From contig NZ_QTJR01000007.1 in NCBI RefSeq assembly GCF_003382285.1, forward strand, positions 62,001-126,000: DNA of 64,000 nt. Reading direction: 5' to 3'. Position 1 is the stretch's first letter; each line of letters opens with the position of its first letter. A program made the translations under genes and the position numbers. Under the pieces are notes generated by a model, which saw only the letters and a list, made by a program, of their open reading frames with translations, did not search any database and was not told where the DNA came from. Positions 26,557-36,929 of the stretch are shown piece after piece. Source of the stretch: Lysobacter soli. Its GTDB lineage: Bacteria > Pseudomonadota > Gammaproteobacteria > Xanthomonadales > Xanthomonadaceae.

Positions 26557-29052
26557 TCAACGCGCCGACGGCGACCGCCACACCCACGCCGCGAACACGT
26601 ACAACGCCAGCGCGATCACCAGCGTCGCGCGCAGGCCGACCTCGATCGCCAACAGCAGCGCGAGGATCGCTGCCACCACCGACGCGCAACCGTTGAGTCC
26701 CCACGCCCACGGCACGAATGCCGGCGCGCTGCGCGACAGGCGCGCGAGGCCGAGCGGAAACGGCATGCCCATTGCGAATGCCAGTGGCGCGATACCGATG
26801 AATCCGACGAACGCGCGCCACGCCAGCGGCCACGATGCGGTCATCGCATGCGCTCCCACCAGCACGACGAATTGCCACGCGAGGCCGAGCACGATCGCGC
26901 GGACGGCCCATGCGATGCGCCTGTCGAGCGCGGCATCGTCCACGTTTGACGCCGATACCCACCGCTGGGCGTGCAGACTTCCCAGCCCTGCGCACAGCAG
27001 CATCGCCGCGAGCCCCACGTTCGCCGCGATCCACGGATGCCCCAGCAGCAGCGTCAGGCGTGACAGCATCGCGATCTCGATCAGCAGGAACGCCAGTCCG
27101 AGCGAGACGAAGTACGCGCCAATGCGAAGACTGGAGTGCGATGAACCGCGATCTCCGCGCCCGAGCGCGCGCAACGGCAGCAGCACGAGCACAAGCGCGA
27201 GGACGACGGCCTGCACCAGCGTCGCCACGAGCACGAGATAACCCGAATCCAGCAGCACGGCGCCGCCCTGCGCGCGCAGCCGCCACAGTTCGGGCAGGCT
27301 GCGCCAGCGGAAGAAGTGCCCGAAATACGGGCGGTCGTCGCTCACCGGCTCGATGTCGAACTGGTAAGCCCGAACGTATTCCCGCGACTGCGGCGACAGC
27401 AGCGCCTGCACGCCGTCGTACACCGTCGGCGGATCGAGTTGATGGAAGCGCTCATGCGTGCCGGCACGCGCACCCGGCGCATGCACGACATCGAAGCCGC
27501 GGCGCTCGGCGAAGCGCGTCAACGCGGCCACGGCGTGCGCATCGAACGCGGAACGCGCGAACAGCCAGGTGCTCGCGTCCCAGTTGCGGATCGCCGCGAC
27601 GTTGCGCGCCGGATCGCGCACGCCTTCGGCGCGCAACGCCTCCACCGCCGTCGCGAAGAGTTTCAGTTCATCGCGCGGCGGCTGCTTGCTCCACTGCGTC
27701 ACCACGAGCATGCCGCGCGGCGAGAGCGTACGCAGGTAGTCGCGCAAGGCTTCGACCGTTACCGCGTACTGCTCGCTCGCCGACTGCACGCCCGCGCCGC
27801 CACTGGCGAAGGACTCGCCGCCGGCGAGCACGATCAGGTCGTACCGGTCGGCCGTCGCGCGTACGAATGCGCGGGGATCGGCGATGAAACTGTTCACGCG
27901 TCGATCGTCGAGCAGGTGGCCCGAGTACGCGCCGAAATCGTCTCGCGCCCATCGCGCGCGCAGCGCGGACTGTTCGACCGCATCGACGCGCCGTGCGCCC
28001 AGCGTGAGCGCCTGCAGCACGTCCAGCCCGCCGCCCGTGCCGAGCACCAGCACGCGATCGGGCAGTCGCAGGCGATATGGAAGCGCCGAGGTCATGTCGT
28101 CGAGCCATTGCCAGTTCGCGTGGCCGTCGTCGCGCACGATGGGCGACATCGCGTCACCGTCGGTGTAGATGGCCAGCTGCTGCGGCAGCTCATCCGTGTG
28201 CGACAGGCTCAAGCCCGGTGCGAATCGCAGCGGAACGCGCGCGCTTTCGACCAGCGTGAAACTTCCGTACGGATCGGCGCCATGCGCGATCACGCGCGCG
28301 CCCGGGAGCAGCAACGTCTTGCTCAAGCCCTTGAACTCGTTCGCACGCGGTGCGAATACCTGCGTTGGCCAGAGCATCGCCAGTGCGATGGCGACGATGA
28401 TGCACGCGACGCGGTATGGCGCGCGACGCGTTACCAGCCAAGCGGCGATCGGCCCGCATATCGCTGCGAGCAGGAGGCCGCGATGCACGGGTAACGCACT
28501 CGCAGCCAAGGCGGCAAGTGCGCCCATCGCCGCGCCGATCAGGTCCGCGCCATACAACGCGGGAATGCGCGCGCCGTGCCGCGCGAACGCTAGGCCGAAG
28601 CACGCCGCCGCGAAGAAGAACGGGATCGACAACGTGAGATACAGCAGCGCGAGCCACAGGACCTGGCGCGGATTCCACACCAGCTCCAGCCCGTTGAACG
28701 GAATGTCGCGCGCGATCAGGAGCGTCGCGGCGGCACTGATCGCGAACAGCAGCGCGCACGTCGCGAAGGCAGCATCGAAATCGCGTGCGAGGCGCGCCTG
28801 TCGTTCGCCGCGCACCCACAGGCTGAGCCACGTGCCACTCGCGCCGTGGCCCAGCAACGCGAGGCTGATGATCATCACCGCGAAGGGATGCCAGTGCGCG
28901 ATGGCCAGCCACCGCATCAGCAGCAACTGCCACGCGAGCGCGGCGGCGGAGACGAGCGCGATCGCGACCGGCAGCGCGACAGCGTGCATCGCGCTCGATG
29001 TTTCGCGCGCCGATGGCGCGTGTTCGACCGCGTCCGGGTCGGCCACGCTCAC
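26557..29052 (-). CDS. Polytopic membrane protein with embedded spermidine-synthase-like domain
   Basis: 831 residues from a GTG. The N-terminal third has about seven hydrophobic helices; the centre (about residues 300-530) is a Rossmann domain with the SAM-binding-like loop VLVLGTGGGLDVLQALTLGA followed by VDAVEQS, as in spermidine synthases and methyltransferases; the C-terminal third has about six more helices. Fused membrane/spermidine-synthase-like proteins of this type are widespread and uncharacterised. The catalytic Asp pair of true polyamine synthases is not obvious, so polyamine synthesis is doubtful. The GTG overlaps the upstream pcm stop as GTGA, so the two are translationally coupled. 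Confidence 0.8.
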   Translation of the reverse strand: MSVADPDAVEHAPSARETSSAMHAVALPVAIALVSAAALAWQLLLMRWLAIAHWHPFAVMIISLALLGHGASGTWLSLWVRGERQARLARDFDAAFATCALLFAISAAATLLIARDIPFNGLELVWNPRQVLWLALLYLTLSIPFFFAAACFGLAFARHGARIPALYGADLIGAAMGALAALAASALPVHRGLLLAAICGPIAAWLVTRRAPYRVACIIVAIALAMLWPTQVFAPRANEFKGLSKTLLLPGARVIAHGADPYGSFTLVESARVPLRFAPGLSLSHTDELPQQLAIYTDGDAMSPIVRDDGHANWQWLDDMTSALPYRLRLPDRVLVLGTGGGLDVLQALTLGARRVDAVEQSALRARWARDDFGAYSGHLLDDRRVNSFIADPRAFVRATADRYDLIVLAGGESFASGGAGVQSASEQYAVTVEALRDYLRTLSPRGMLVVTQWSKQPPRDELKLFATAVEALRAEGVRDPARNVAAIRNWDASTWLFARSAFDAHAVAALTRFAERRGFDVVHAPGARAGTHERFHQLDPPTVYDGVQALLSPQSREYVRAYQFDIEPVSDDRPYFGHFFRWRSLPELWRLRAQGGAVLLDSGYLVLVATLVQAVVLALVLVLLPLRALGRGDRGSSHSSLRIGAYFVSLGLAFLLIEIAMLSRLTLLLGHPWIAANVGLAAMLLCAGLGSLHAQRWVSASNVDDAALDRRIAWAVRAIVLGLAWQFVVLVGAHAMTASWPLAWRAFVGFIGIAPLAFAMGMPFPLGLARLSRSAPAFVPWAWGLNGCASVVAAILALLLAIEVGLRATLVIALALYVFAAWVWRSPSAR

Positions 29053-29822
29053 GGCCCACCCGTCAGCGGCACGAACCGGACCGGCAACACCTGGCGCGTA
29101 CGCACGCGGCCATCGGCGTCCTTGTCCACCAGCAGCAGCGTCTGCGTGAAGAAGCTGCTGCCGACGGGAATCACCATGCGCCCGCCCGGCATCAGCTGCG
29201 CCACCAGCGGCGGCGGGATCGACGATGCCGCCGCGGTGACGACGATCGCATCGAACGGCGCGTGCTCCTTCCAGCCGTAGTAACCGTCGCCAATCCGCGC
29301 CTGCACGTTGGAATAGCGACGAAGGCGCAGCGCCGCCTGTTTCGCGAGCGGTTCGACGATCTCGATCGTGTAGACCTTCGCCTGCGCCTCGGCGAGCACC
29401 GCGGCCTGGTAGCCCGAGCCGGTGCCTATTTCGAGGATTTTCTGCCCCGCACGCGGCGCCGCCAGCGTCGTCATCAGCGCGACGATGTACGGCTGCGAGA
29501 TCGTCTGGCCATGGCCGATGCCGAGCGGCCGGTTCTCGTAGGCGTTGCCGCGCTCGGAGGCGGGCACGTACTCGTGGCGCGGCACGCGCGCGAGGATCGA
29601 CAACACGGCGGGGTCGAGTTGCCTCGAGGTTCCGGCGTCGTCGCGCGACTGCGCGCGCAACTCGGCGACCAGTGCGGCGCGCGGTGTCGCGTAAACGTCG
29701 CCGCGTGGCTGAGTCTGTCGCGCAGCGACCACGAGCGGCAGGGTGAGCCCGGGCGACAGGACGATCGCCTCCACGATCGCGCGACGATGCATGAAGCCTG
29801 CACGGGCGTCGGCGCCGGACAT
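29049..29822 (-). CDS. pcm: Protein-L-isoaspartate O-methyltransferase, putatively exported
   Basis: 257 residues. The PIMT core is clear: RHEYVPASERGNAYENRPLG, GHGQTISQPYIVALMT, the SAM loop ILEIGTGSGYQAAVLAEAQ and GDGYYGWKEHAPFDAIVVTAA. The first 35 residues contain a hydrophobic stretch (IVEAIVLSPGLTLPLVVAA) that looks like a signal or anchor, so the enzyme may act in the periplasm. The ATG at 29792 is an equally good start for that signal. The stop overlaps the next gene. This is the second PIMT of the window; the first is fused to an esterase domain. Confidence 0.9.
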   Translation of the reverse strand: MSGADARAGFMHRRAIVEAIVLSPGLTLPLVVAARQTQPRGDVYATPRAALVAELRAQSRDDAGTSRQLDPAVLSILARVPRHEYVPASERGNAYENRPLGIGHGQTISQPYIVALMTTLAAPRAGQKILEIGTGSGYQAAVLAEAQAKVYTIEIVEPLAKQAALRLRRYSNVQARIGDGYYGWKEHAPFDAIVVTAAASSIPPPLVAQLMPGGRMVIPVGSSFFTQTLLLVDKDADGRVRTRQVLPVRFVPLTGGP

Positions 29823-29870
29823 GCCGGCGAGTGTAGGAGAGCCGGCGTTACGGCGCGGGCAACGGAACGG

Positions 29871-30638
29871 CTAGCCGGCGGCCTTTTTCGCCGCCTTCTT
29901 CGCCGCTTTCTTGGTACCGGACCTGGGCGGGTTGCGGACCCAGATGTTCAGGTTCTCGCGGCGGCTCTCGAACAGGCCGATGGCCTCGACCAGGTCGCTG
30001 AGTTTCCCGTAGCCGTAGTTGCGCGGATCGAACGAGGCCTGGTTGCCGATCTGGCTGCCCACCGTGCTCAGGCGCGCCCAGCCGTCCTCGTCGCTGGCCG
30101 CTTCCACCGCGCTGCGCAGCATCTGCAGCAGGCGCGTGTCGTTGCGGAGCTCCTGCGACGTCTTCGGCCGGGTCGCCGCGGCGCTGTCGGGCAGCGCCTC
30201 GCCACCGAGCGCTTCCAGGTAGGTGAACTTCGAGCACGCGTTGCGGAAGGCCTCGGGCGTCTTCTTCTCGCCGAAGCCGTAGACCTTCATGCCGTCGGTC
30301 AGCAGGCGCATCACCAGCGGCGTGAAGTCGGCATCGCTGGAGACGATGGCGAAGCCGTCCAGGTTGCGCGCATACAGCAGGTCCATCGCGTCGATGACCA
30401 TCGCCATGTCGGACGCGTTCTTGCCGGTGCTGTAGGCGAACTGCTGCATGGGCCGGATCGCGTACTCGTGCAGCGTCGCTTCCCAGCCTTTCAGGTGCGG
30501 GCTCTTCCAGTTGCCGTAGGCGCGCCGGACGTTGGCGATGCCGTGTCGGGCGACCTCGGCCAGGATGACGTCGATCTTCGCGGCGGGCGCGTTGTCGGCG
30601 TCGATGAGCAGGGCAATGCGGCGCTCGGGTTCGGACAT
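29871..30638 (-). CDS. NYN domain (PIN-like) protein with C-terminal OST-HTH/LOTUS domain
   Basis: 255 residues. The NYN part has the acidic clusters [11 protein letters not shown], the central [16 protein letters not shown] and [14 protein letters not shown] that form the metal site of PIN-like nucleases. The C-terminal part (about residues 165-235) matches an OST-HTH/LOTUS domain, known to bind RNA. The last 15 residues are a Lys/Ala tail ([13 protein letters not shown]), like that of TopA here. It is probably an RNA-processing or RNA-binding protein; specific targets are unknown. Single gene, divergent from tal. Confidence 0.88.
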   Translation of the reverse strand: MSEPERRIALLIDADNAPAAKIDVILAEVARHGIANVRRAYGNWKSPHLKGWEATLHEYAIRPMQQFAYSTGKNASDMAMVIDAMDLLYARNLDGFAIVSSDADFTPLVMRLLTDGMKVYGFGEKKTPEAFRNACSKFTYLEALGGEALPDSAAATRPKTSQELRNDTRLLQMLRSAVEAASDEDGWARLSTVGSQIGNQASFDPRNYGYGKLSDLVEAIGLFESRRENLNIWVRNPPRSGTKKAAKKAAKKAAG

Positions 30639-30808
30639 GGCGGCTCCGGAAGCGGCTCTCGGCAGGTTCGCCGAGCCTAGCGCAGGCGGCCCGCGCGGGC
30701 ATGACGACCGCTAGGGGCGCCGACGTGCGAGCCCCGGTTAGCGCTACCCCGTACACGCCCGATCCTCCACAATGGGGCGGCATTCACGACGAAACCGACG
30801 AACCCCAC

Positions 30809-31759
30809 ATGACCAGCCAGCTCGAACAACTCCGCGCCTATTCGGCGGTCGTCGCCGACACGGGCGACATCGACGCCATCGCACGTTTCCACCCGCTCGA
30901 CGCCACGACCAATCCGTCGCTGCTGCTCAAGGCCGCCTCGCTGCCGCGCTACGCGCCGCTGATCGATTCGGCGATCTCGCAGGCCCGCGGCACCGACCTC
31001 ACCGCGCGCGTCGCCGACGCCGCCGACCTGCTCGCCGTCACGGTGGGCGTGGAAATCCTCAAGCTCATCCCGGGCCGCGTCTCCACCGAAGTGGACGCGC
31101 GCCACAGCTTCGACACGCAGGCCACGCTCGCACAGGCGCGCAAGCTGGTCGCGCTGTACGAACAGGTCGGCATCGGTCGCGAGCGGCTGCTGATCAAGAT
31201 CGCCTCGACGTGGGAAGGCATCCGCGCCGCCGAGCAGCTCGAGCGCGAGGGCGTCAATTGCAACCTCACCCTGCTGTTCTCCTTCGCCCAGGCCGTGGCG
31301 TGCGCGGAAGCGGGTGTGTTCCTGATCTCGCCGTTCGTGGGCCGCATCCTCGACTGGCACCTGGCCAACGGCGCCGAGAAGCCGGCGACGCCGCAGGACG
31401 ACCCGGGCGTGCAGTCGGTCACGCGCATCTGGCACCACTACAAGCGTCACGGCTTCAATACCGTCGTGATGGGCGCGAGCTTCCGTAACACCGGACAGGT
31501 GCTGGCGCTGGCCGGTTGCGACCGCCTGACGATCTCGCCGGACCTGCTGCAGGCGCTGGCCGAAGGCACCGGCGATGTGCCGCGTGCGCTGGTCGACACC
31601 GGCGAACGCGCGCCGGCTCCGGCCCGCATGGACGAGCCCGTCTTCCGCTGGGAGCACAACGAGGACGCGATGGCGACCGACAAGCTCGCCGACGGCATCC
31701 GCAAGTTCGCCGCCGACCAGCGCAAGCTGGAGGCGATGCTGGCGGCGCGACTGGGGTAA
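30809..31759 (+). CDS. tal: Transaldolase
   Basis: Transfers a dihydroxyacetone unit between sugar phosphates in the non-oxidative pentose phosphate pathway. 316 residues. [13 protein letters not shown] is the N-terminal signature, and the Schiff-base Lys is in [34 protein letters not shown] and [11 protein letters not shown] follow as in subfamily 1. The ATG at 30809 directly begins the conserved [12 protein letters not shown] sequence. A strong terminator follows 30 bases after the stop. Confidence 0.97.
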   Translation: MTSQLEQLRAYSAVVADTGDIDAIARFHPLDATTNPSLLLKAASLPRYAPLIDSAISQARGTDLTARVADAADLLAVTVGVEILKLIPGRVSTEVDARHSFDTQATLAQARKLVALYEQVGIGRERLLIKIASTWEGIRAAEQLEREGVNCNLTLLFSFAQAVACAEAGVFLISPFVGRILDWHLANGAEKPATPQDDPGVQSVTRIWHHYKRHGFNTVVMGASFRNTGQVLALAGCDRLTISPDLLQALAEGTGDVPRALVDTGERAPAPARMDEPVFRWEHNEDAMATDKLADGIRKFAADQRKLEAMLAARLG

Positions 31760-31788
31760 GCAGGTCCGCCTGCGGCCTGCGTTGCAAC

Positions 31789-31820
31789 GAAGCCCGGCAT
31801 TGGCCGGGCTTCTTGTTTTT
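31789..31820 (+). terminator. Intrinsic terminator of tal
   Basis: GAAGCCCGGC (31789-31798) pairs with GCCGGGCTTC (31803-31812) over an ATTG loop, followed by TTGTTTTT. Confidence 0.93.
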
Positions 31821-31861
31821 GCGGACGCGTCAACGCGCGATTCCACCGCTTCGGGCAGACT

Positions 31862-33193
31862 ATGCGCATGGATGCCACCGCCCCGATGACACCCACCCAG
31901 CGCCTGCGCAGCATCTTCAGCGGTTCGGTCGGCAACCTGGTCGAGTGGTACGACTGGTACGCCTACTCCGCCTTCGCGATCTATTTCGCGCCGCACTTCT
32001 TCCCCAAGGGCGACACCACGGCGCAGCTGCTCGACACCGCGGCCGTGTTCGCGGTGGGCTTCCTGATGCGCCCGGTCGGCGGTTGGCTCATGGGCCTGTA
32101 CGCCGATCGCCATGGCCGCAAGGCCGCATTGATGCTGTCCGTGCTGCTGATGTGCGCCGGATCGCTGCTGATCGCGGTGGCGCCCGGCTACGAGCGCATC
32201 GGCATCGCGGCGCCGGCGCTGCTGGTGTTCGCGCGATTGCTGCAAGGCTTGAGTGTCGGCGGGGAATACGGCACGTCGGCGACGTACCTGAGCGAGATGG
32301 CGCAATCGAAGCATCGCGGCTTCTGGTCGAGCTTCCAGTACGTGACGCTCGTGATGGGCCAGCTGCTCGCGCTCGCGCTGCTGGTCCTGTTGCAGCGCGC
32401 GTTGCTCACCGAAGAACAGCTGCACGACTGGGGCTGGCGCATTCCGTTCGTCGTCGGCGCACTGTGCGCGGTGACGGCGCTGTGGCTGCGGCGCGGCATG
32501 CAGGAAACCGAATCCTTCGCGGTCGCCCGCACACGCGACACGAAGCAGCGTGGGAGCCTGCGCGTGCTGATGCAGCATCCGCGCGAAGTGCTCACGGTGA
32601 TCGGCCTGACCATGGGCGGCACGCTGTCGTTCTACACGTTCACGACGTACCCGCAGAAATTCCTGGTGAACACCGGCGGTTTCAGCAAGGCCGACGCGAC
32701 GCTCATATCCGCAGTGTCGCTGTTCGTGTTCATGCTGCTGCAGCCGATCGTGGGCGCGCTGTCCGACCGCACCGGACGCCGGCCGATCCTGATCGCCTTC
32801 GGCGTGCTCGGCACGCTGTTCACCTACACCATCCTGAGCGGCATCGCCGCGTCGCGCACGGTGATGGATGCGTTCGTCTGGGTGATGTCGGGCCTGTTGA
32901 TTGTCAGCGGCTACACCTCGATCAATGCGGTGGTGAAGGCCGAACTCTTCCCCGCGCACATCCGCGCGCTCGGCGTCGGGCTGCCGTACGCGCTGACCGT
33001 GTCGGTATTCGGGGGCACGGCCGAGTACATCGCGCTGTGGTTCAAGCAGATCGGCCACGAATCGTGGTTCTACGTCTACGTGACCGCGTGCGTCGCGGTC
33101 TCGCTGGGCGTGTATGCGCTGATGCGCGATACGAAGCTGCATTCGCGCATCGATCGCGACCACGACATTCCCAACGCCGGAGAACACGCATGA
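31862..33193 (+). CDS. MFS transporter, metabolite:H+ symporter (MHS) family, KgtP-like
   Basis: 443 residues with 12 hydrophobic helices. GNLVEWYDWYAYSAFAIYFAP in helix 1 and GGWLMGLYADRHGRKAAL in loop 2-3 are the MHS signatures; LLQGLSVGGEYGTSATYLSEMA and the later GALSDRTGRRPILIAFG complete the family pattern. The nearest known members carry alpha-ketoglutarate, citrate, proline/betaine or shikimate, so the substrate is a dicarboxylate-type guess. The TGA overlaps the start of the NADH dehydrogenase gene (ATGA), so the two form an operon. An ATG at 31868 is an alternative start. Confidence 0.9.
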   Translation: MRMDATAPMTPTQRLRSIFSGSVGNLVEWYDWYAYSAFAIYFAPHFFPKGDTTAQLLDTAAVFAVGFLMRPVGGWLMGLYADRHGRKAALMLSVLLMCAGSLLIAVAPGYERIGIAAPALLVFARLLQGLSVGGEYGTSATYLSEMAQSKHRGFWSSFQYVTLVMGQLLALALLVLLQRALLTEEQLHDWGWRIPFVVGALCAVTALWLRRGMQETESFAVARTRDTKQRGSLRVLMQHPREVLTVIGLTMGGTLSFYTFTTYPQKFLVNTGGFSKADATLISAVSLFVFMLLQPIVGALSDRTGRRPILIAFGVLGTLFTYTILSGIAASRTVMDAFVWVMSGLLIVSGYTSINAVVKAELFPAHIRALGVGLPYALTVSVFGGTAEYIALWFKQIGHESWFYVYVTACVAVSLGVYALMRDTKLHSRIDRDHDIPNAGEHA

Positions 33194-34473
33194 CCTCGCC
33201 CGATCCGCGCCCGCACGTGATCATCGTCGGCGGCGGATTTGGCGGCCTGTGGGCAACGCGCGCGCTCGCCGGCAGCAACGTGCGCATCACGCTGATCGAT
33301 CGCCGCAACCACCACCTCTTCCAGCCGTTGCTGTACCAGGTCGCGACCGCGGGTTTGTCGTCGCCCGACATCGCCGCGCCGCTGCGCCACATCCTGCGCA
33401 ACCAGCGCAATGTCGAAGTGCGGCTGGGCGAAGTGGTCGGCATCGACACGCATGCGCGCACGGTGTCGTTGGCCGATGGCGACGCGATGTCGTACGACTA
33501 TCTGTTGCTCGCGAGCGGCGCGACGCATGCGTACTTCGGCCACGACGAATGGAGCGCCGACGCACCCGGGCTGAAGACGCTGGACGATGCGCTCGCGATC
33601 CGTCGCCGCCTGCTGCTCGCGTTCGAACGCGCCGAAGCCTGCGACGATCCCGCCGAACGCGATGCATGGCTGAACTTCGCCGTCGTCGGCGGCGGTCCGA
33701 CCGGCGTCGAACTTGCCGGCACACTCGCCGAGATCGCGCGCCACACGCTCACGCGCGAGTTCCGCAACATCGATCCGTCGCACGCACGCGTGCGCTTGAT
33801 CGAGGCCGGGCCGCGCGTGCTGGCGTCGTTCCCCGAATCGCTGTCGGAGAAGGCGCGCCGGCAGTTGCAGAAACTCGGCGTCGAGGTCGTCACCGGCACG
33901 CCCGTCAACGCCATCGACGCGAACGGCTACACGCTAGGCGACACCTTCGTGCCATCGCGCACGGTGCTATGGGCAGCGGGTGTCGCCGCGTCGCCGCTGG
34001 GCGCGCTGCTGGGCGTGCCGCGCGATCGCGCCGGGCGTGTACCGGTCGAAGCCGACCTGAGCGTGCCCGGGCACCCGGAAATATTCGTCGCCGGCGACCT
34101 CGCCAGCGTGCAGCAGGACGGCAAGCCCGTGCCCGGCGTCGCGCCGGCGGCGAAGCAGATGGGCGCGCACGTGGCGGCGGCGATCAAGGCGCGGCTTGCC
34201 GGCAAGCCGACGCCCACGTTCCGCTATCGCGACTTCGGCAACCTCGCGACGATCGGCCGCATGGCGGCCGTCGTCGACCTGCACGGCTTCAAGATCTCGG
34301 GTCTGCTCGCGTGGTGGTTCTGGCTCGCCGCGCACGTGTTCTTCCTGATCGGCTTCCGCAACCGCCTGATCGTGCTGCTCAACTGGGCATGGTCGTACTG
34401 GAGCTACCAGCGCCACGCGCGGATCATCCTGGGTCGCGATTCACCGCGCGGAGCGGTCAGCCCGCGCGAGTGA
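33190..34473 (+). CDS. ndh: Type II NADH dehydrogenase (NAD(P)/FAD-dependent oxidoreductase)
   Basis: Oxidises NADH and feeds quinone without pumping protons. 427 residues. FAD motif IIVGGGFGGLWATRAL near residue 12, the NAD motif FAVVGGGPTGVELAGTLAEI near residue 158, and the C-terminal FAD segment PEIFVAGDLASVQ. The last 60 residues contain an amphipathic or hydrophobic membrane-binding segment (KISGLLAWWFWLAAHVFFLIGF). It is translationally coupled to the MFS gene upstream. It converges with the DUF1203 gene, with a 17-base overlap. Confidence 0.92.
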   Translation: MTSPDPRPHVIIVGGGFGGLWATRALAGSNVRITLIDRRNHHLFQPLLYQVATAGLSSPDIAAPLRHILRNQRNVEVRLGEVVGIDTHARTVSLADGDAMSYDYLLLASGATHAYFGHDEWSADAPGLKTLDDALAIRRRLLLAFERAEACDDPAERDAWLNFAVVGGGPTGVELAGTLAEIARHTLTREFRNIDPSHARVRLIEAGPRVLASFPESLSEKARRQLQKLGVEVVTGTPVNAIDANGYTLGDTFVPSRTVLWAAGVAASPLGALLGVPRDRAGRVPVEADLSVPGHPEIFVAGDLASVQQDGKPVPGVAPAAKQMGAHVAAAIKARLAGKPTPTFRYRDFGNLATIGRMAAVVDLHGFKISGLLAWWFWLAAHVFFLIGFRNRLIVLLNWAWSYWSYQRHARIILGRDSPRGAVSPRE

Positions 34474-34921
34474 TGCGGCACGCGTAGCAGCCGTAGCGCG
34501 CGAAGTGCACGTGCAGCGTGTCGACGTCGGGCCGCGCGAGGAACTTCGCCACGAGCGTCTCGATCTCCTTGCCTTCGACCACGTCGGCGATGCGCATCAG
34601 GCCGTCTCCGTACGCACGGACCGACAGCAGGCGGCGACGCAGCTGGTCCGGCACTTCGCCGACGTCGAAGACCGCGTCGGTGGCGGCTTCGCGTACGAAG
34701 ATCGGACCTGATGCGCGATAGGGCGTCGCCACCGCGTGGTGTTCGTACGGCAGCAGGAGCAGGCGCTCGCCGGGCTCGGCATCGCGCAGGCTCACGCGAC
34801 ACGGGAACGAATGCGCTTCGTCGGCGACGACGGAACGGATGTCGCGCGTTGCGAGCGCATCGTCGGACAACGCGAACAAGGGCTGGAACTGCGCGGCTGG
34901 CAGCGCGTGGATGCGGAACAT
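34457..34921 (-). CDS. DUF1203 domain protein
   Basis: 154 residues. The whole protein is a DUF1203 domain: FRIHALPAAQFQPLFALSDD, then FPCRVSLRDAEPGERLLLL and YASGPIFVREA-like blocks, and a conserved HFARYGCYACRITRAG end with two Cys. Function unknown; cytoplasmic. I used the ATG at 34921, which has GGGAG about eight bases upstream, rather than the in-frame ATG at 34948. The 3' end overlaps the convergent ndh gene by 17 bases. Confidence 0.88.
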   Translation of the reverse strand: MFRIHALPAAQFQPLFALSDDALATRDIRSVVADEAHSFPCRVSLRDAEPGERLLLLPYEHHAVATPYRASGPIFVREAATDAVFDVGEVPDQLRRRLLSVRAYGDGLMRIADVVEGKEIETLVAKFLARPDVDTLHVHFARYGCYACRITRAG

Positions 34922-35016
34922 GGCAGGGCTCCCGGTGGATGCGGCCATGTTCGGCGCGTCGCGCGCGGCTCGATATCCGATCCTTGTGGCGAGCGGCGCT
35001 TGTCGGCGCGGAAAAG

Positions 35017-35043
35017 AAAACGGCCCGGTTTCCCGGGCCGTTT
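35017..35043 (-). terminator. Intrinsic terminator of rpoH
   Basis: CGGCCCGG (35021-35028) and CCGGGCCG (35033-35040) form a stem with a four-base loop. On the reverse strand it is followed by TTTTCTTTTCC, so it ends the rpoH transcript. Confidence 0.92.
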
Positions 35044-35066
35044 CGATGCATCGTGTCGCTGGAGGC

Positions 35067-35951
<885 letters not shown>

Positions 35952-35952
35952 C

Positions 35953-35979
35953 TTAGCAGTCGAAATAGGGCTCTGCTAA
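35953..35979 (-). promoter_or_regulatory. Inverted repeat immediately before rpoH start
   Basis: TTAGCAG (35973-35979 on the reverse strand) and CTGCTAA (35953-35959) flank a 13-base loop and end two bases before the first rpoH ATG. It could be an operator or an RNA hairpin covering the weak ribosome site. In E. coli, rpoH translation is controlled by an mRNA thermometer, but this element is not homologous to that structure as far as can be seen. Confidence 0.45.
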
Positions 35980-36209
35980 AGGTCGAAAGGGCCTCAGTGT
36001 TTCATGGGTGGGACAAACCCCGGACGGGCTCAATCGTCGAGCGCGCGCCATGCAAGGCTTGCAAATCAATCACTTGGTGCGTGAGCGGAGTGTCTGGATT
36101 GCATGACCGGAACGTTCCCGCGCACCGGTTCATAGACCCGAACGAGCCTCGGAAGTTCATTGGGCCGAAATCGTTTTCCGCAAGACCGATGAGGCCGCCC
36201 AGCCGGCGT

Positions 36210-36929
36210 TCAGGGGGCCAGGCCGGCCCGCCCGGGCAGGGACCAGTCGATGGGCGTCTTGCCGTGGCGGACGAGGTACTCGTTGGCGGCCGAGAAATGG
36301 CCGGAGCCGATGAAGCCCCGGTAGGCCGACAGGGGCGAGGGGTGCGGCGCCTTCAGCACCCTGTGCCGGCGCGGGTCGATGACCTTGCCCTTGGCCTGCG
36401 CGTAGCTGCCCCAGAGCATGAAGACCAGGCCGTCGCGCTCGCGGTTGAGCACGTCGACTACGTGGTCGGTGAAGCCTTCCCAGCCCTTGCCCTGATGCGC
36501 GCCGGCGCGGCCCTCCTCGACGGTCAGCACGGCGTTGAGCATCAGCACGCCCTGCCGCGCCCAAGGCAACAGGCAGCCGTGGTCCGGGCGGGCGACACCG
36601 AGGTCGCGCTCGATTTCCTTGAAGATGTTGTCCAGCGACGGCGGCACGGGTACGCCCGGCTGCACCGAGAAGCACAGCCCGTGGGCCTGCCCGGCCCCGT
36701 GGTACGGGTCCTGGCCGAGGATCACCACCTTCACCTCGTCGAACGGCGTGGCGTCGAAGGCGGCGAAGATGTTCGGCCCCGGCGGGAAGATCCGCGCGCC
36801 GGCGGCCTTGCGGTCGCGCAGGAAGCCCGACAGCTGCTGCATGTCCGGACGTTGCAGGTAATCGCCGACTTTCGCCTTCCATGACGGGTCCAGCCGGATG
36901 CGATCGCCGCTTTCCGCCGCGTCGTTCAT
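36210..36929 (-). CDS. ung: Uracil-DNA glycosylase
   Basis: Removes uracil from DNA to start base-excision repair. 239 residues. [18 protein letters not shown] carries the catalytic Asp and uracil-binding residues; [19 protein letters not shown] and the DNA-intercalating loop [18 protein letters not shown] with the catalytic His complete the family-1 pattern. The ATG at 36929 overlaps the end of the response regulator as ATGA, so translation is coupled. It is the last gene of the ftsE-ftsX-regulator-ung unit. Confidence 0.97.
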   Translation of the reverse strand: MNDAAESGDRIRLDPSWKAKVGDYLQRPDMQQLSGFLRDRKAAGARIFPPGPNIFAAFDATPFDEVKVVILGQDPYHGAGQAHGLCFSVQPGVPVPPSLDNIFKEIERDLGVARPDHGCLLPWARQGVLMLNAVLTVEEGRAGAHQGKGWEGFTDHVVDVLNRERDGLVFMLWGSYAQAKGKVIDPRRHRVLKAPHPSPLSAYRGFIGSGHFSAANEYLVRHGKTPIDWSLPGRAGLAP

